The notes below the pieces were generated by a model that saw nothing but the letters and a program-made list of their open reading frames with translations, searched no databases and had not been told where the DNA came from. A stretch of 62,518 nt of DNA from an uncultured Chitinophagales bacterium (GTDB taxonomy: Bacteria > Bacteroidota > Bacteroidia > Chitinophagales > JAHDHT01). Shown piece after piece: positions 35,685 through 44,488 of the stretch. The stretch's first letter is position 1; every line of letters begins with the position of its first letter. The DNA lies in NCBI GenBank assembly GCA_938023075.1, contig CALHDG010000056.1, forward strand, positions 1 through 62,518. The letters run 5' to 3'. A program made the translations under genes and the position numbers.

Positions 35685-37145
35685 GTGCAGAAGGTAAACA
35701 TCAATCTCGTCATATTGCTTATTACAGTTTCCTTAATTGGATTAACGATGATTCAATTTACTTGGATAAGTGAGTCTTTACAAAACCGCGAAGAACGTTT
35801 TAATGACTCGGTCAATCAGGCATTAAGTGCCGTAGCAAACAAAATTGAAGATATAGAAGCTGCCAACGTCTCTAGGCAAAATAAGAGAACGATCAGAAAC
35901 TACCTTAACTCTACCGACCCTTATATTATTGAACACGATAGTGTAAGCGATATTGAATATGTATTATATCATAATTCTTGTTCTAATCCAGAATACCATA
36001 TTAATATTGAAACAGCACGTGCCGTTTTTAAAGAAATTAAACGCAGAGGAGATGTTATAAGCTACATTGGTTTTAGATGGTTATTAAACCCCGAACCAAT
36101 TGAAAATAGAATTAGCTATGAGTTTGTAAACGAATTGTTGGGTAGGGAATTATACATGAATGATATTAAAACAAATTATGAATGTGCCATAAAAATACCA
36201 AGAAATAACCGGCTATTAATTAATAATTCATTAGATCCAAGAACACTTTTAGATGCAGAGTATAAAACCTTTTTGTTTAGCTCAAATCCTTATCAGCGAC
36301 CTGCAGAATTGTTTTTACACTTCCCTAATAAACGCAACTATTTATTAAGTAAGATACAATTGATGCTGATTGCCTCTTTATCGTTTATTGCGGTGATGAT
36401 CATTTGTTTTGGTCTCGCCATTCGTACCATATTCAGGCAAAAATTAGTAAGCCAAATGCGTACCGATTTCATTAACAATATGACGCACGAATTAAAAACC
36501 CCTATTTCAACCATTTCGTTGGCAAGTGAAATGATAAAAGCCCACAGTTCTGGAATAAAAAATCCACAAATTTTAAAATACAGCAACATCATTTTTGATG
36601 AAAACAAACGACTTGGCAGACAGGTTGATAAGGTATTAGAAATGGCTGTTATTGATCGCGGTCAAATGAGATTGAGTATTACAAAACTAAACATCCACGA
36701 TATTATTTTGCAAGCTAAGCAAAAAACAGAGTTGAAAATGGAAGATAGAAGTGGGATAGTAGAAACCTATTTAAATGCACAAGAACCCGAAATAGAAGGG
36801 GACAAAGTACATATTACTAACATAATTTTTAACTTATTAGATAATGCTGTAAAATACACAGGCGATTCGCCCGTTATTAAAATATACACCCAAAATATGG
36901 AACACGGCGTAGAAATAAGTATAGAAGATAATGGTATTGGTATGAACGATGAAGCGCAAACCAAAATTTTTGACAAATTTTACCGTGTACCGACCGGAGA
37001 TATTCACGATGTAAAAGGTTTTGGCTTAGGATTAAGCTACGTTAAAAAAATACTAGAAGTCCATCACGGAACAATAAAAGTAAAAAGTGCCTTAAAAAAA
37101 GGAACTACCTTTACCATATTCATCCCTTTTAAGTTTATAAATTAA
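35685..37145 (+). CDS. Sensor histidine kinase
   Basis: The 486-residue membrane kinase has TM1 (about residues 8-27), a periplasmic sensor region of about 190 residues and TM2 (about 226-248). The dimerisation/phosphoacceptor domain carries His268 in NNMTHELKTPISTISLA, and the HATPase domain shows the N-box NIIFNLLDNAVKYT, the G1 box EDNGIGMND and G2 KGFGLGLSYVK. It should phosphorylate the response regulator encoded 15 bp downstream. The GTG start is forced by the reading frame. The signal sensed is unknown. Confidence 0.92.
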   Translation: MQKVNINLVILLITVSLIGLTMIQFTWISESLQNREERFNDSVNQALSAVANKIEDIEAANVSRQNKRTIRNYLNSTDPYIIEHDSVSDIEYVLYHNSCSNPEYHINIETARAVFKEIKRRGDVISYIGFRWLLNPEPIENRISYEFVNELLGRELYMNDIKTNYECAIKIPRNNRLLINNSLDPRTLLDAEYKTFLFSSNPYQRPAELFLHFPNKRNYLLSKIQLMLIASLSFIAVMIICFGLAIRTIFRQKLVSQMRTDFINNMTHELKTPISTISLASEMIKAHSSGIKNPQILKYSNIIFDENKRLGRQVDKVLEMAVIDRGQMRLSITKLNIHDIILQAKQKTELKMEDRSGIVETYLNAQEPEIEGDKVHITNIIFNLLDNAVKYTGDSPVIKIYTQNMEHGVEISIEDNGIGMNDEAQTKIFDKFYRVPTGDIHDVKGFGLGLSYVKKILEVHHGTIKVKSALKKGTTFTIFIPFKFIN

Positions 37146-37160
37146 CTAATAAAACTATAT

Positions 37161-37958
37161 ATGACAGAAAATACGATAAAATTATTATTAGTAGAAGATG
37201 ATCCGAATCTTGGTACTATGCTTAAAGAATTTTTAGAAACTGAAAATTTTGAGGTCTCTTTGGGAACTGATGGAAAAGAAGGTTTAGATCTATACCAACA
37301 TCAAGTTTTTGATATTTGCGTGTTAGATGTAATGATTCCGAAAATGGATGGTTTTACCTTGGCGAAACTAATCAGACAACGCAACACGAGTATTCCAATA
37401 ATTTTTCTAACGGCAAAATCTTTAAAAGAAGATAAGATTAAAGGTTTTCAAATAGGCGCAGATGATTATTTGACCAAGCCGTTTAGCATGGAAGAGTTAA
37501 AATTGCGCTTGAATGCCGTTTTAAAACGGACGATGCTTAACCAAGAAGAAGATGATGCCGGAAAAATTTACGAAATAGGTGATTTTAGATTCGATTTTAC
37601 CACACAGTTACTTGAAATTAATGACGAAAAACAACGCTTAACCACCAAAGAAGCTCAGTTGTTACGCTTGTTATGCAGAAATTTAAACAAAGTAACCGAG
37701 CGAGAAATTGCCTTAAAACGCATTTGGGGTAACGACGATTATTTTACCGCTCGCAGTATGGATGTTTTTATTACCAAACTTAGAAAGTATTTAAAGAAAG
37801 ACCCAACCGTAGAAATATTAAACGTGCACGGTACAGGCTTTAAGTTAACTGTAAATACTGAGCCATTAGAGGGAGAAAACAATGCTACGATAGCAGCACC
37901 AACAATTAAAAAAGCGGAACCTGTAGAATCTGCTGAAGCACCTAAAGTAGAAGAATAA
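37161..37958 (+). CDS. OmpR-family response regulator
   Basis: The 265-residue protein has a receiver domain (residues about 5-120) with the acidic pocket VEDD, phosphoacceptor Asp56 in VLDVMIPKMDG, FLTAKS and the conserved Lys in LTKPFSMEEL. A winged-helix DNA-binding domain follows (about 135-230: LTTKEAQLLRLLCRNLNKVTER, SMDVFITKLRKYLKKDP, NVHGTGFKL). An extra low-complexity Ala/Pro/Glu tail of about 30 residues (IKKAEPVESAEAPKVEE) is unusual. Its partner kinase is immediately upstream. Confidence 0.95.
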   Translation: MTENTIKLLLVEDDPNLGTMLKEFLETENFEVSLGTDGKEGLDLYQHQVFDICVLDVMIPKMDGFTLAKLIRQRNTSIPIIFLTAKSLKEDKIKGFQIGADDYLTKPFSMEELKLRLNAVLKRTMLNQEEDDAGKIYEIGDFRFDFTTQLLEINDEKQRLTTKEAQLLRLLCRNLNKVTEREIALKRIWGNDDYFTARSMDVFITKLRKYLKKDPTVEILNVHGTGFKLTVNTEPLEGENNATIAAPTIKKAEPVESAEAPKVEE

Positions 37959-38145
37959 AACCACTACAAATAATATTTTTATTATTTTGTATTGGTTTGA
38001 TGTGAAATATACAGGGATTCAAATAATTCGGTTACCTGCTTTTTAAACTCTCCGATTTTTTTTGGGCACAACCCCGAAATTTGGGAAAGCTGTTTTAGTT
38101 AAGTCTATTTGTCTAATGATACCGTATTCTAAAATCAATTAAGAA

Positions 38146-41073
38146 TTATCTAAGTGCGTTAAACAGCAAATCTACCGGATGAACCGCTTTTTTACCCGTA
38201 CCATCTTCAATTTGGGTTCTACAACTTGCGCCGGTAGCGGCAATATAGCTATTAGAATTGGCTTGTCTTACTGTTGGAAAAACCACTAACTCCCCAATAT
38301 CCATAGACAGTTGATAATGGTTTTTTTCATAGCCAAAAAAGCCTGCCATCCCACAACAACCTGAAGGAATCAACTCGACCGAATAATTTTTTGGTAATGA
38401 AAGGAATTTTTCTGTTAAGCCAATATCAACCAAAGCTTTATGGTGACAATGCCCTTGTAATAAAATATGGGCTGCTGTGTCCCTAAAGTCATTGGTTGTA
38501 ATATTTCCTTTATCAATTTCATTACTCAAAAACTCATCAATTAACAAAACATTTTTACCCAAATTAGCAGCTATTTCTTGTAAATGAGGTGGAGCGAGTT
38601 TTGGATATTCCTCCCGAAAAGGTAAAACTGAGGGTGGCTCTACACCAACCAAGGGCAATTTATTATTCACCACACCACTTAAAGCCTTTACATTTTTAAC
38701 TACTATTTTTTTTGCCTGATCTAACAAACCCAAAGAAATTTGCGCTCGCCCACTATCATAATTACCTGGTATCTCTACTTCATAACCTAATTTAAACAGC
38801 AATTGAATAGCTCGTATGCCAATTTCTGCATCATTAAAATTAGTAAATTCATCTGCCAGAAAAAGTACTTTACCTTTAATAGGGGCTGTGGCTTTTAGTT
38901 GCCTTTTATTTTTCTTAAACCATTTTACTATTGTAGTAGCAGGCAACAAAGGCATATTTCTTTTAGGATGCAAACCCAATATTTTCTTCATTAAACCGCC
39001 GGTCAACTGATTCTTCATAACAAAATTGTTGAGCGTGGGAGCAACGGAAAATATTTGGTTAAAAAAATTAAGATTAGCCGTAAGCCGGGTACTTAAAGGA
39101 ATACCATTGCTTTTATAATACTGATATAGAAATTCCGATTTTAAGGTGGGCATATCTACATTACTTGGGCACTCCGAAGTACAACCTTTGCAAGAGAGAC
39201 ATAAATCCAAAATATCTTTCAATTCTTCACTATCAAAACGGTTTTGTTTGGTTGAATAAGTGAGCACTTCCCTTAGCAAGTTGGCACGGGCTCGTGTTGA
39301 ATCTTTTTCGTTTCGGGTAGCCATATAACTGGGGCACATTGTACCACCTGAAAAAGCTAACTTCCGGCAATCTCCCGATCCATTGCATTTTTCTGTAGCT
39401 CTTACAATACCTTCAGTGTCCGAAAAATTAAAAGCCGTTTTAATTGCCGGTGTTTGATGTCCGCTGGAGTATCGTAAATTATCCAACATCGGTTTGGGGT
39501 CAACTATTTTTCCAGGATTGAATATATTTTTTGGGTCCCAAACGTATTTTATTTGTCGGCAAAGTTCATAATTGTGTTCACCAATAATTTTTGGTATGAA
39601 GTTTGCCCTCACTCTGCCATCCCCATGTTCACCACTCATAGAGCCGTTGTATTGTTTTACTATGCTTGCGGTTTCTTCCCCAATATGCTGAAACATTTGC
39701 CGGTCTTCCTCATTTTTTAAATTGAGGATAGGCCTCAAATGTAATTCACCGGCACCTGCATGCGCATAATACACTAAACGTTGTTGGTACTTTTTCATCA
39801 TTTGAGTTAATTCTTCAATATAGTTGGGTAAATCATTTACATCAACAGCCGTGTCTTCAATAATCGCAACTGCTTTTGCATCACCGGGCACATTTGCCAA
39901 TAAACCCAAACCGGCAGCCCGCAAAGCCCAAACCTGTTTTATTTTTTGTTTGCCTTCAACTATTGGGTAAGCATAGCCAAAACCTTGTTCTTTTAAATTG
40001 TTAATTATGGTTTTTGCCTTTTGGTAAGATGCTTGTTCATTATCATCCCCACATTCAATAATTAAAATGGCTTGTGGATCATCTTCAATAAAAAAACGAT
40101 AGGGTTTATATTTTATACTGGTTTTGGTGCAGTCTAATACAATTTTATCCATCAATTCAACTGCCCGAGGCTGATGTTTCATAATTTTTGGTACTGCGCG
40201 TAAGGATTCGTCAACAGAATGAAAATGAGCGCAAACCAAATGCTGATGTTTAGGTGGCAGTGGCGATAAACTTAGTTTTATTTCTGTTATCATACATAAA
40301 GTACCTTCAGAGCCGGCAATCAAATCGCTTAAATTAAACGATGCTTGTCCATTACAATTTTCAAAGGCTTGCAACAAACTATCTAAAGCATATCCTGTAT
40401 TTCTGCGGGTAACGCTAGCTTTCGGATATTCTGTTTTGATAGATGAAATGTTCTCCTGTTTTGAAAACAATTGACTAATATGTTGATATAATTTATTTTC
40501 TAAGCGAACCCCCGTCTTTTTGATGTTGAAATTTTGTTTATCTAATTTTGAAAAAACTACTTCTGAACCATCACTTAATAAGCAAGTTAAGGCTAACAAA
40601 TGATCTCTGGTAGTTCCGTATACAATTGAATACGAGCCACAACTGTTGTTAGCCACCATGCCACCAATCATAGCCCGGTTAGCGGTAGAAGTATTCGGTC
40701 CAAAAAACAAGCCTTTGTCTTTTAAAAAATGATTCAATTCATCGCGAATAACGCCCGGTTGAACTTTCACCCATTGTTCGGCTTCATTCAATTCAACAAT
40801 TTTAGTAAAATGTTTACTTAAATCCACCACAATACCATTACCCACGCATTGCCCGGCTAAAGAAGTGCCGGCTGCTCTCGGAATTAAAGATGTTTTATGT
40901 TGATTGGCAAAGTCTATTAAACGCTGAATATCTTTTTTATTGATAGGATAAGCCACTGCAAGCGGCAACTCCCGGTAAACCGAAGCATCTGTCGCATAGA
41001 TTTTTCGAATCAAATCATCATATAAAAGCTGCCCATTAAGTGTTTTTTGTAGCTCAAGCAATTTTTGTTGCAC
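38146..41073 (-). CDS. FAD-binding and (Fe-S)-binding dehydrogenase, YdiJ/GlcD-GlcF type
   Basis: The 975-residue fusion has an N-terminal FAD-binding type 4 domain (about residues 30-220: IPRAAGTSLAGQCVGNGIVVDLS, GPNTSTANRAMIGGMVANNSCGSY), an FAD-oxidase C-terminal domain (about 240-540, ending FNPGKIVDP) and a ferredoxin-like region with EKCNGSGDCRK and LSCKGCTSECPSNVDM. Two C-terminal cysteine-rich CCG domains follow (SGCCGMAGFFGYE). This layout matches D-2-hydroxyglutarate or D-lactate dehydrogenases that pass electrons to the quinone pool. It is monocistronic, with a -7 box about 50 bp upstream. Confidence 0.9.
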   Translation of the reverse strand: MQQKLLELQKTLNGQLLYDDLIRKIYATDASVYRELPLAVAYPINKKDIQRLIDFANQHKTSLIPRAAGTSLAGQCVGNGIVVDLSKHFTKIVELNEAEQWVKVQPGVIRDELNHFLKDKGLFFGPNTSTANRAMIGGMVANNSCGSYSIVYGTTRDHLLALTCLLSDGSEVVFSKLDKQNFNIKKTGVRLENKLYQHISQLFSKQENISSIKTEYPKASVTRRNTGYALDSLLQAFENCNGQASFNLSDLIAGSEGTLCMITEIKLSLSPLPPKHQHLVCAHFHSVDESLRAVPKIMKHQPRAVELMDKIVLDCTKTSIKYKPYRFFIEDDPQAILIIECGDDNEQASYQKAKTIINNLKEQGFGYAYPIVEGKQKIKQVWALRAAGLGLLANVPGDAKAVAIIEDTAVDVNDLPNYIEELTQMMKKYQQRLVYYAHAGAGELHLRPILNLKNEEDRQMFQHIGEETASIVKQYNGSMSGEHGDGRVRANFIPKIIGEHNYELCRQIKYVWDPKNIFNPGKIVDPKPMLDNLRYSSGHQTPAIKTAFNFSDTEGIVRATEKCNGSGDCRKLAFSGGTMCPSYMATRNEKDSTRARANLLREVLTYSTKQNRFDSEELKDILDLCLSCKGCTSECPSNVDMPTLKSEFLYQYYKSNGIPLSTRLTANLNFFNQIFSVAPTLNNFVMKNQLTGGLMKKILGLHPKRNMPLLPATTIVKWFKKNKRQLKATAPIKGKVLFLADEFTNFNDAEIGIRAIQLLFKLGYEVEIPGNYDSGRAQISLGLLDQAKKIVVKNVKALSGVVNNKLPLVGVEPPSVLPFREEYPKLAPPHLQEIAANLGKNVLLIDEFLSNEIDKGNITTNDFRDTAAHILLQGHCHHKALVDIGLTEKFLSLPKNYSVELIPSGCCGMAGFFGYEKNHYQLSMDIGELVVFPTVRQANSNSYIAATGASCRTQIEDGTGKKAVHPVDLLFNALR

Positions 41074-41080
41074 TGTTGTT

Positions 41081-41096
41081 TTATTTATTAATGCAA
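41081..41096 (+). repeat. Direct repeat DR1 flanking the PtuAB cassette
   Basis: TTATTTATTAATGCAA recurs with a single-base insertion at 43321-43337 (after ptuB) and with one change at 44343-44359. DR1 and DR2 bracket the 2.2-kb defence pair. Confidence 0.5.
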
Positions 41097-41121
41097 GTTA
41101 AAGTAAAGATGGTTTAAGTTA

Positions 41122-41129
41122 CAAACTTA
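41122..41129 (-). promoter_or_regulatory. -7 promoter box TAAGTTTG for the FAD/Fe-S gene
   Basis: Exact TAnnTTTG on the minus strand, 48 bp upstream of the dehydrogenase start. Confidence 0.5.
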
Positions 41130-41284
41130 TTTAAAGCTATATGCAAATTTTTTGGTATTTCACATTACACTTATATTGTTTTAATAGTGCCAAGTTGTAG
41201 AATATTGTTTTTAAAAACTTTAATGAGACTAATGTTTATATTTCATAATTTTGATACAAGCATTATTCAAGTCTTTATTTTTAA

Positions 41285-41292
41285 TACCTTTG
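41285..41292 (+). promoter_or_regulatory. -7 promoter box TACCTTTG for ptuAB
   Basis: Exact TAnnTTTG on the plus strand. Transcription would start near 41298, downstream of a possible TTG start at 41251, so translation from GTG 41317 is favoured. Confidence 0.6.
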
Positions 41293-41316
41293 TATTGTAA
41301 AAAGATTATTGTAATC

Positions 41317-42633
41317 GTGAAAATAAAGTCATTTAAAATTGAAAATATTGGTAAATTTTCAGACTTAGAAATAAATTTTTCTAAAAATGATCATATTGAT
41401 AACCATATTGTAATAATTGGAAATAATGGATCTGGGAAAACAACTATTCTTGAATCTATAGCTTTATCTCTTAGTTGGTTTGTTGCCAAAGTAAAGAGTG
41501 CCAAAAGTAGCGGTACGGCAATTCAAGAATTAAAAGTAAAAAACGACTCGCCGAGTGGAAATATTCAGATTGTGGTCAATAATTATGATAAAGATTTTAG
41601 CTGGACTTTAGCAAAAGCAAAAAGGGGTCGGAAAAACGGAACACGTACTAATTTGGACGGGCTAAATAAGTTGGTTGACATTTACAGAACCAATTATACA
41701 AATAATGATTTTACCTCATTTCCTGTATTAACTTATTATGATGCAAATAGAGGCGTATTGGATATACCCTTGCGTATCCGAACGAAGCATAATTTTGAAC
41801 AATTAGACGGTTATCATAATTCTTTAAAAGGCATAGTTGATTATAGGACTTTTTTTGAATGGTTTAGGCAGCGAGAAGATGAAGAGAATGAAGATAAAAT
41901 CAAACTATTAGATTCTTTCAAAACAAAAAATGTAGCTGATTCTAAAATATTGGCGCAAGTTAACAAAGTTGCCGACAAACAATTGGATTGTGTAAGGAAA
42001 GCCATATCTACTTTTTTACCTGAATTTAGCAATATTAGAGTTGAAAGAAAACCAAGATTGCATTTAGCAGTAAATAAAAATGGTAAAAAACTAAATTTAG
42101 AGCAATTATCTCAAGGCGAAAAATTAACAATGGCTATGGTAGGTGATATAGCCAGGCGACTTTCTATTCAGTACCCAAGTTTAACTAACCCTTTAAATGG
42201 TGAAGGAATTATTTTAATTGATGAGGCAGAGTTACATATGCACCCAAAATGGCAAAGGAAGTTAGTGAAAAGATTAAATGAAACTTTTCCAAAATGTCAA
42301 TTTATTTATTCTACTCATTCTCCTCTTTTGATAAGTGATTTTAAGGATGTAAAATGTTACTCCTTAAACGATGAATTACTAATTCCTGTAAATCAATTAT
42401 ATGGTTTAGATGTTAATCAGGTATTGTTAGAAGCTATGGATACAAATATTAGAAATGTTGAGGTTCAAGCAATTGTTGATGATTTTAGAGATTCAATATC
42501 TTCAAAAAATATTAACAAAGCCAATCAATTACTGAAAAATTTAAATGAACACCTACCAGAAAATCATATTGAAATGATTAAATCGAGATTGTTGATTAAA
42601 AAATTGCATATAGCAAATGAGAAAAATCAATAA
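41317..42633 (+). CDS. ptuA: Septu-like defence ATPase PtuA (AAA/SMC-type)
   Basis: Starting at GTG 41317 the protein is 438 residues, opening MKIKSFKIENIGKFSDLEI, the typical strand-forming start of OLD/RecF-like ATPases. Walker A is GNNGSGKTT (35-43), the ABC signature LSQGEK is at 264-269, Walker B ILIDEAELHMHP carries Asp302-Glu303, and the H-loop is YSTHSPLLIS. The frame extends to a TTG at 41251, but that precedes the promoter box. It overlaps a TIGR02646-type HNH gene by 17 bp. This ATPase-HNH pair is the hallmark of Septu (PtuAB) anti-phage systems, in which PtuA assembles with the PtuB nuclease. No retron reverse transcriptase is nearby. Confidence 0.82.
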   Translation: MKIKSFKIENIGKFSDLEINFSKNDHIDNHIVIIGNNGSGKTTILESIALSLSWFVAKVKSAKSSGTAIQELKVKNDSPSGNIQIVVNNYDKDFSWTLAKAKRGRKNGTRTNLDGLNKLVDIYRTNYTNNDFTSFPVLTYYDANRGVLDIPLRIRTKHNFEQLDGYHNSLKGIVDYRTFFEWFRQREDEENEDKIKLLDSFKTKNVADSKILAQVNKVADKQLDCVRKAISTFLPEFSNIRVERKPRLHLAVNKNGKKLNLEQLSQGEKLTMAMVGDIARRLSIQYPSLTNPLNGEGIILIDEAELHMHPKWQRKLVKRLNETFPKCQFIYSTHSPLLISDFKDVKCYSLNDELLIPVNQLYGLDVNQVLLEAMDTNIRNVEVQAIVDDFRDSISSKNINKANQLLKNLNEHLPENHIEMIKSRLLIKKLHIANEKNQ

Positions 42634-43249
42634 AGGAGTTGAACCGATTTCTCTAACAAATTTTAAAAATGAGAACCCGTTGCTTAAGTATTCAGATTTA
42701 AATGAAGGTCGCGAGTCGATAAGAGTAGATATTAGAGCTGCTTGTCTCAAGGAGCAATATTTTTTATGTGCCTATTGTTGTAATAGAATAAATGACACAA
42801 ACAGTCATAATGAACATATTATTCCTCAAAAATCCAATGAGGGAGCCAATTTAACTTTAGATTTTGAAAATAATATAATAGCCTCTTGTGAAGCCCCTTT
42901 TCATTGCGGACATAAAAAGGATAATAAGATCATTGCCCTGACTCCTTTAATGAATAAATGTGAGTCAGAAATTGTTTATCAATTAAATGGTAAAATGACA
43001 CATACTACTCCTGAAGCTCAAGCAACAATTAGTACGTTAAACCTAAGAATAAAAGCACTTGAAAATAAAAGAAAACAGATTATTGATTTAGTATTATTTA
43101 ATTATGTGGATGATTTAGAAAATATAGCATTAGAACAAGATTATTTTTTGAAACTTATTATTGAGGAGTTGTCAACTCCAAATGACGAAGGGAAATTAGA
43201 AGCTTTTACGCCAGTAATCGTAAATGTTTTAAGACATTTTAATTCATAA
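42617..43249 (+). CDS. ptuB: Septu-like HNH nuclease PtuB (TIGR02646-type)
   Basis: The 210-residue protein starts MRKINKGVEPISLTNF, the usual opening of this family. The HNH/zinc core contains CAYC (51-54), HNEHIIPQ (64-71), a central Asn-rich strand (LTLDFENNIIASC) and CEAPFHCGHKKDNK. The C-terminal half is helical. It overlaps the ATPase gene by 17 bp, implying coupled translation and a stoichiometric complex. In characterised Septu systems the nuclease degrades DNA when the ATPase is triggered by phage; the trigger for this one is unknown. Confidence 0.82.
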   Translation: MRKINKGVEPISLTNFKNENPLLKYSDLNEGRESIRVDIRAACLKEQYFLCAYCCNRINDTNSHNEHIIPQKSNEGANLTLDFENNIIASCEAPFHCGHKKDNKIIALTPLMNKCESEIVYQLNGKMTHTTPEAQATISTLNLRIKALENKRKQIIDLVLFNYVDDLENIALEQDYFLKLIIEELSTPNDEGKLEAFTPVIVNVLRHFNS

Positions 43250-43270
43250 GATTTTGCTTAATTTAAAATA

Positions 43271-43320
43271 TATTATCAAACGGTTTTTAAATCTCATCAA
43301 AGCATTTTGCACAATTCTTG
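43271..43320 (+). pseudogene. Short sequence shared with the 33.8-kb transposase-like relic
   Basis: TTTAAATCTCATCAAA at 43286-43301 is identical to 33818-33833. Both translate as F/C-L-N-L-I-K followed by a hydrophobic tail. It sits between ptuB and direct repeat DR2, so it may be the scar of an element that carried or bordered the cassette. Confidence 0.3.
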
Positions 43321-43337
43321 TTATTTATTAAATGCAA
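43321..43337 (+). repeat. Direct repeat DR2 flanking the PtuAB cassette
   Basis: TTATTTATTAAATGCAA, one base longer than DR1 (41081-41096). The following ~35 bases of DR1 and DR2 also show patchy similarity (TTAA and AAACTTAT blocks), so the duplicated stretch may be longer and decayed. Confidence 0.5.
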
Positions 43338-43432
43338 TTTAAGCTATTAGTGACTTAACTAATAAACTTATGGGTAGTTTATATTAAAATTTTAGTGACC
43401 AATAGCAATGAATCAGTCTATTGAATACACTT

Positions 43433-44023
43433 ATGTCTCGTTTGCACAATGATATAGAATTCTTAAATTCATTAAGAGATGATTTGAATAACATTATAAA
43501 TGAGTTTAAATTTTACTTAGATTCGTTAAATGAAGTTCAATTAAATTGGAAGGAAAATTCTGAAAAATGGGCTATTGCTCAGCAATTATGCCATATTAAG
43601 TTACATAATGATACATTATTAGACATCTCTTTGCAAGAAACCGGCAGAGCTATTGAAAGTGGGGTTCGTTCTCCAGATAAACCTTTCCGGTCTTGCGCTA
43701 TGGGTAGTTTGTATACTGGTATTATCAGTCCAACTTCTAGTTTTAAATTCCGCTCAATTGCTCAGTTTATGCCAAATAATACCGTAAGAAAGAGTGATTT
43801 AAAAGCGAAACTTATTCCATCTACCAACAAAATATTTAATTTAATTGATTTGGTAGATCAGCAAAAAGTGAATATGAATGAAGTTATCTTTTCTGTTCCT
43901 GGCTCTCAGCACTATAAATTTCCGGTTGGCGATGTGATTAAAATTATGTTAGTCCACGCTAAACGGCATTTATCTCAAATTAAAGACATTGTCAATCATC
44001 CAGATTTTCCTCAAGAGAATTAG
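43433..44023 (+). CDS. DinB superfamily protein
   Basis: From ATG 43433 the product is 196 residues (a TTG four codons earlier is less likely). It has the four-helix pattern with a first metal-His region WAIAQQLCHIKLHN and a second, IMLVHAKRHLSQIKDIV, near the C-terminus. The NWKENSEKWAIAQ segment matches the W-S-x-x-Q entry of DinB-like proteins. It differs clearly from the other DinB gene at 34.9 kb and is not its duplicate. Function unknown. It lies downstream of ptuAB but 180 bp away, with repeats between, so I do not consider it part of the defence operon. Confidence 0.75.
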   Translation: MSRLHNDIEFLNSLRDDLNNIINEFKFYLDSLNEVQLNWKENSEKWAIAQQLCHIKLHNDTLLDISLQETGRAIESGVRSPDKPFRSCAMGSLYTGIISPTSSFKFRSIAQFMPNNTVRKSDLKAKLIPSTNKIFNLIDLVDQQKVNMNEVIFSVPGSQHYKFPVGDVIKIMLVHAKRHLSQIKDIVNHPDFPQEN

Positions 44024-44130
44024 TAGTTTATAGAACCGAGATGCCAGAGGTCAGATCGCTTCGATGCTAAAAGCTAGTGCATTAAGCACTAAATAAACCA
44101 GCATATTTTTATAGTAATTAAAATGTATTT

Positions 44131-44351
44131 TATTTATTTAAGTTTCGGTAGTAGTATTTATTTCATAATAACTTGAATATAAATTATTTATAGAAATTGA
44201 AGTACTCAATGTTAATTTAATTCAAAATATAAAATCATCCAAGTGAACCTGTTCACTTGTTGTAGTAAAGTGGCAATGCTTTTGTTGACACAATGGAACA
44301 GGTTCCATTGGAACAGCAACTATTTTACTACCGAAACTTAAGTTATTTATT
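44131..44351. mobile_element. R2 MITE-like element, copy B, with 9-bp direct repeats
   Basis: The 203-bp body (44140-44342) has ends TAAGTTTCGGTAGTA and TACTACCGAAACTTA and is flanked by TTATTTATT on both sides (44131-44139 and 44343-44351). Relative to copy A it is inverted and carries about 60 bp more internal sequence. The shared core contains the palindrome TTCCATTGGAA. Confidence 0.85.
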
Positions 44352-44377
44352 TAATGCAAGCACTAGAAGTGCTACAT

Positions 44378-44488
44378 CTTGGTAGCTAAGCAATTTAATT
44401 AAGCTCCAGCGGAGCGACACTTTTAATAACTTTGGGCGGTATCGCTCCTACAGAGCTTAACTAATATGTAGCCTTTTATGCTACCAAG
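44378..44488. repeat. Nested inverted repeat, possible structured RNA or DNA hairpin
   Basis: Three stems nest inside one another: CTTGGTAGC (44378-44386) with GCTACCAAG (44480-44488), AAGCTC (44401-44406) with GAGCTT (44453-44458), and GGAGCGA (44411-44417) with TCGCTCC (44442-44448). The nested arrangement over 111 bases is unlikely by chance. It lies between the R2 copy B and the M23 peptidase stop. I recall similar CTCCAGCGGAGCGAC sequences in other Bacteroidota intergenic DNA but know no named family. Confidence 0.65.

Noticed and set aside
41317-43249. Retron (type I-A-like) rather than Septu
   Set aside because: ATPase-HNH pairs also accompany some retrons, but no reverse transcriptase ORF is found within the flanking sequence.
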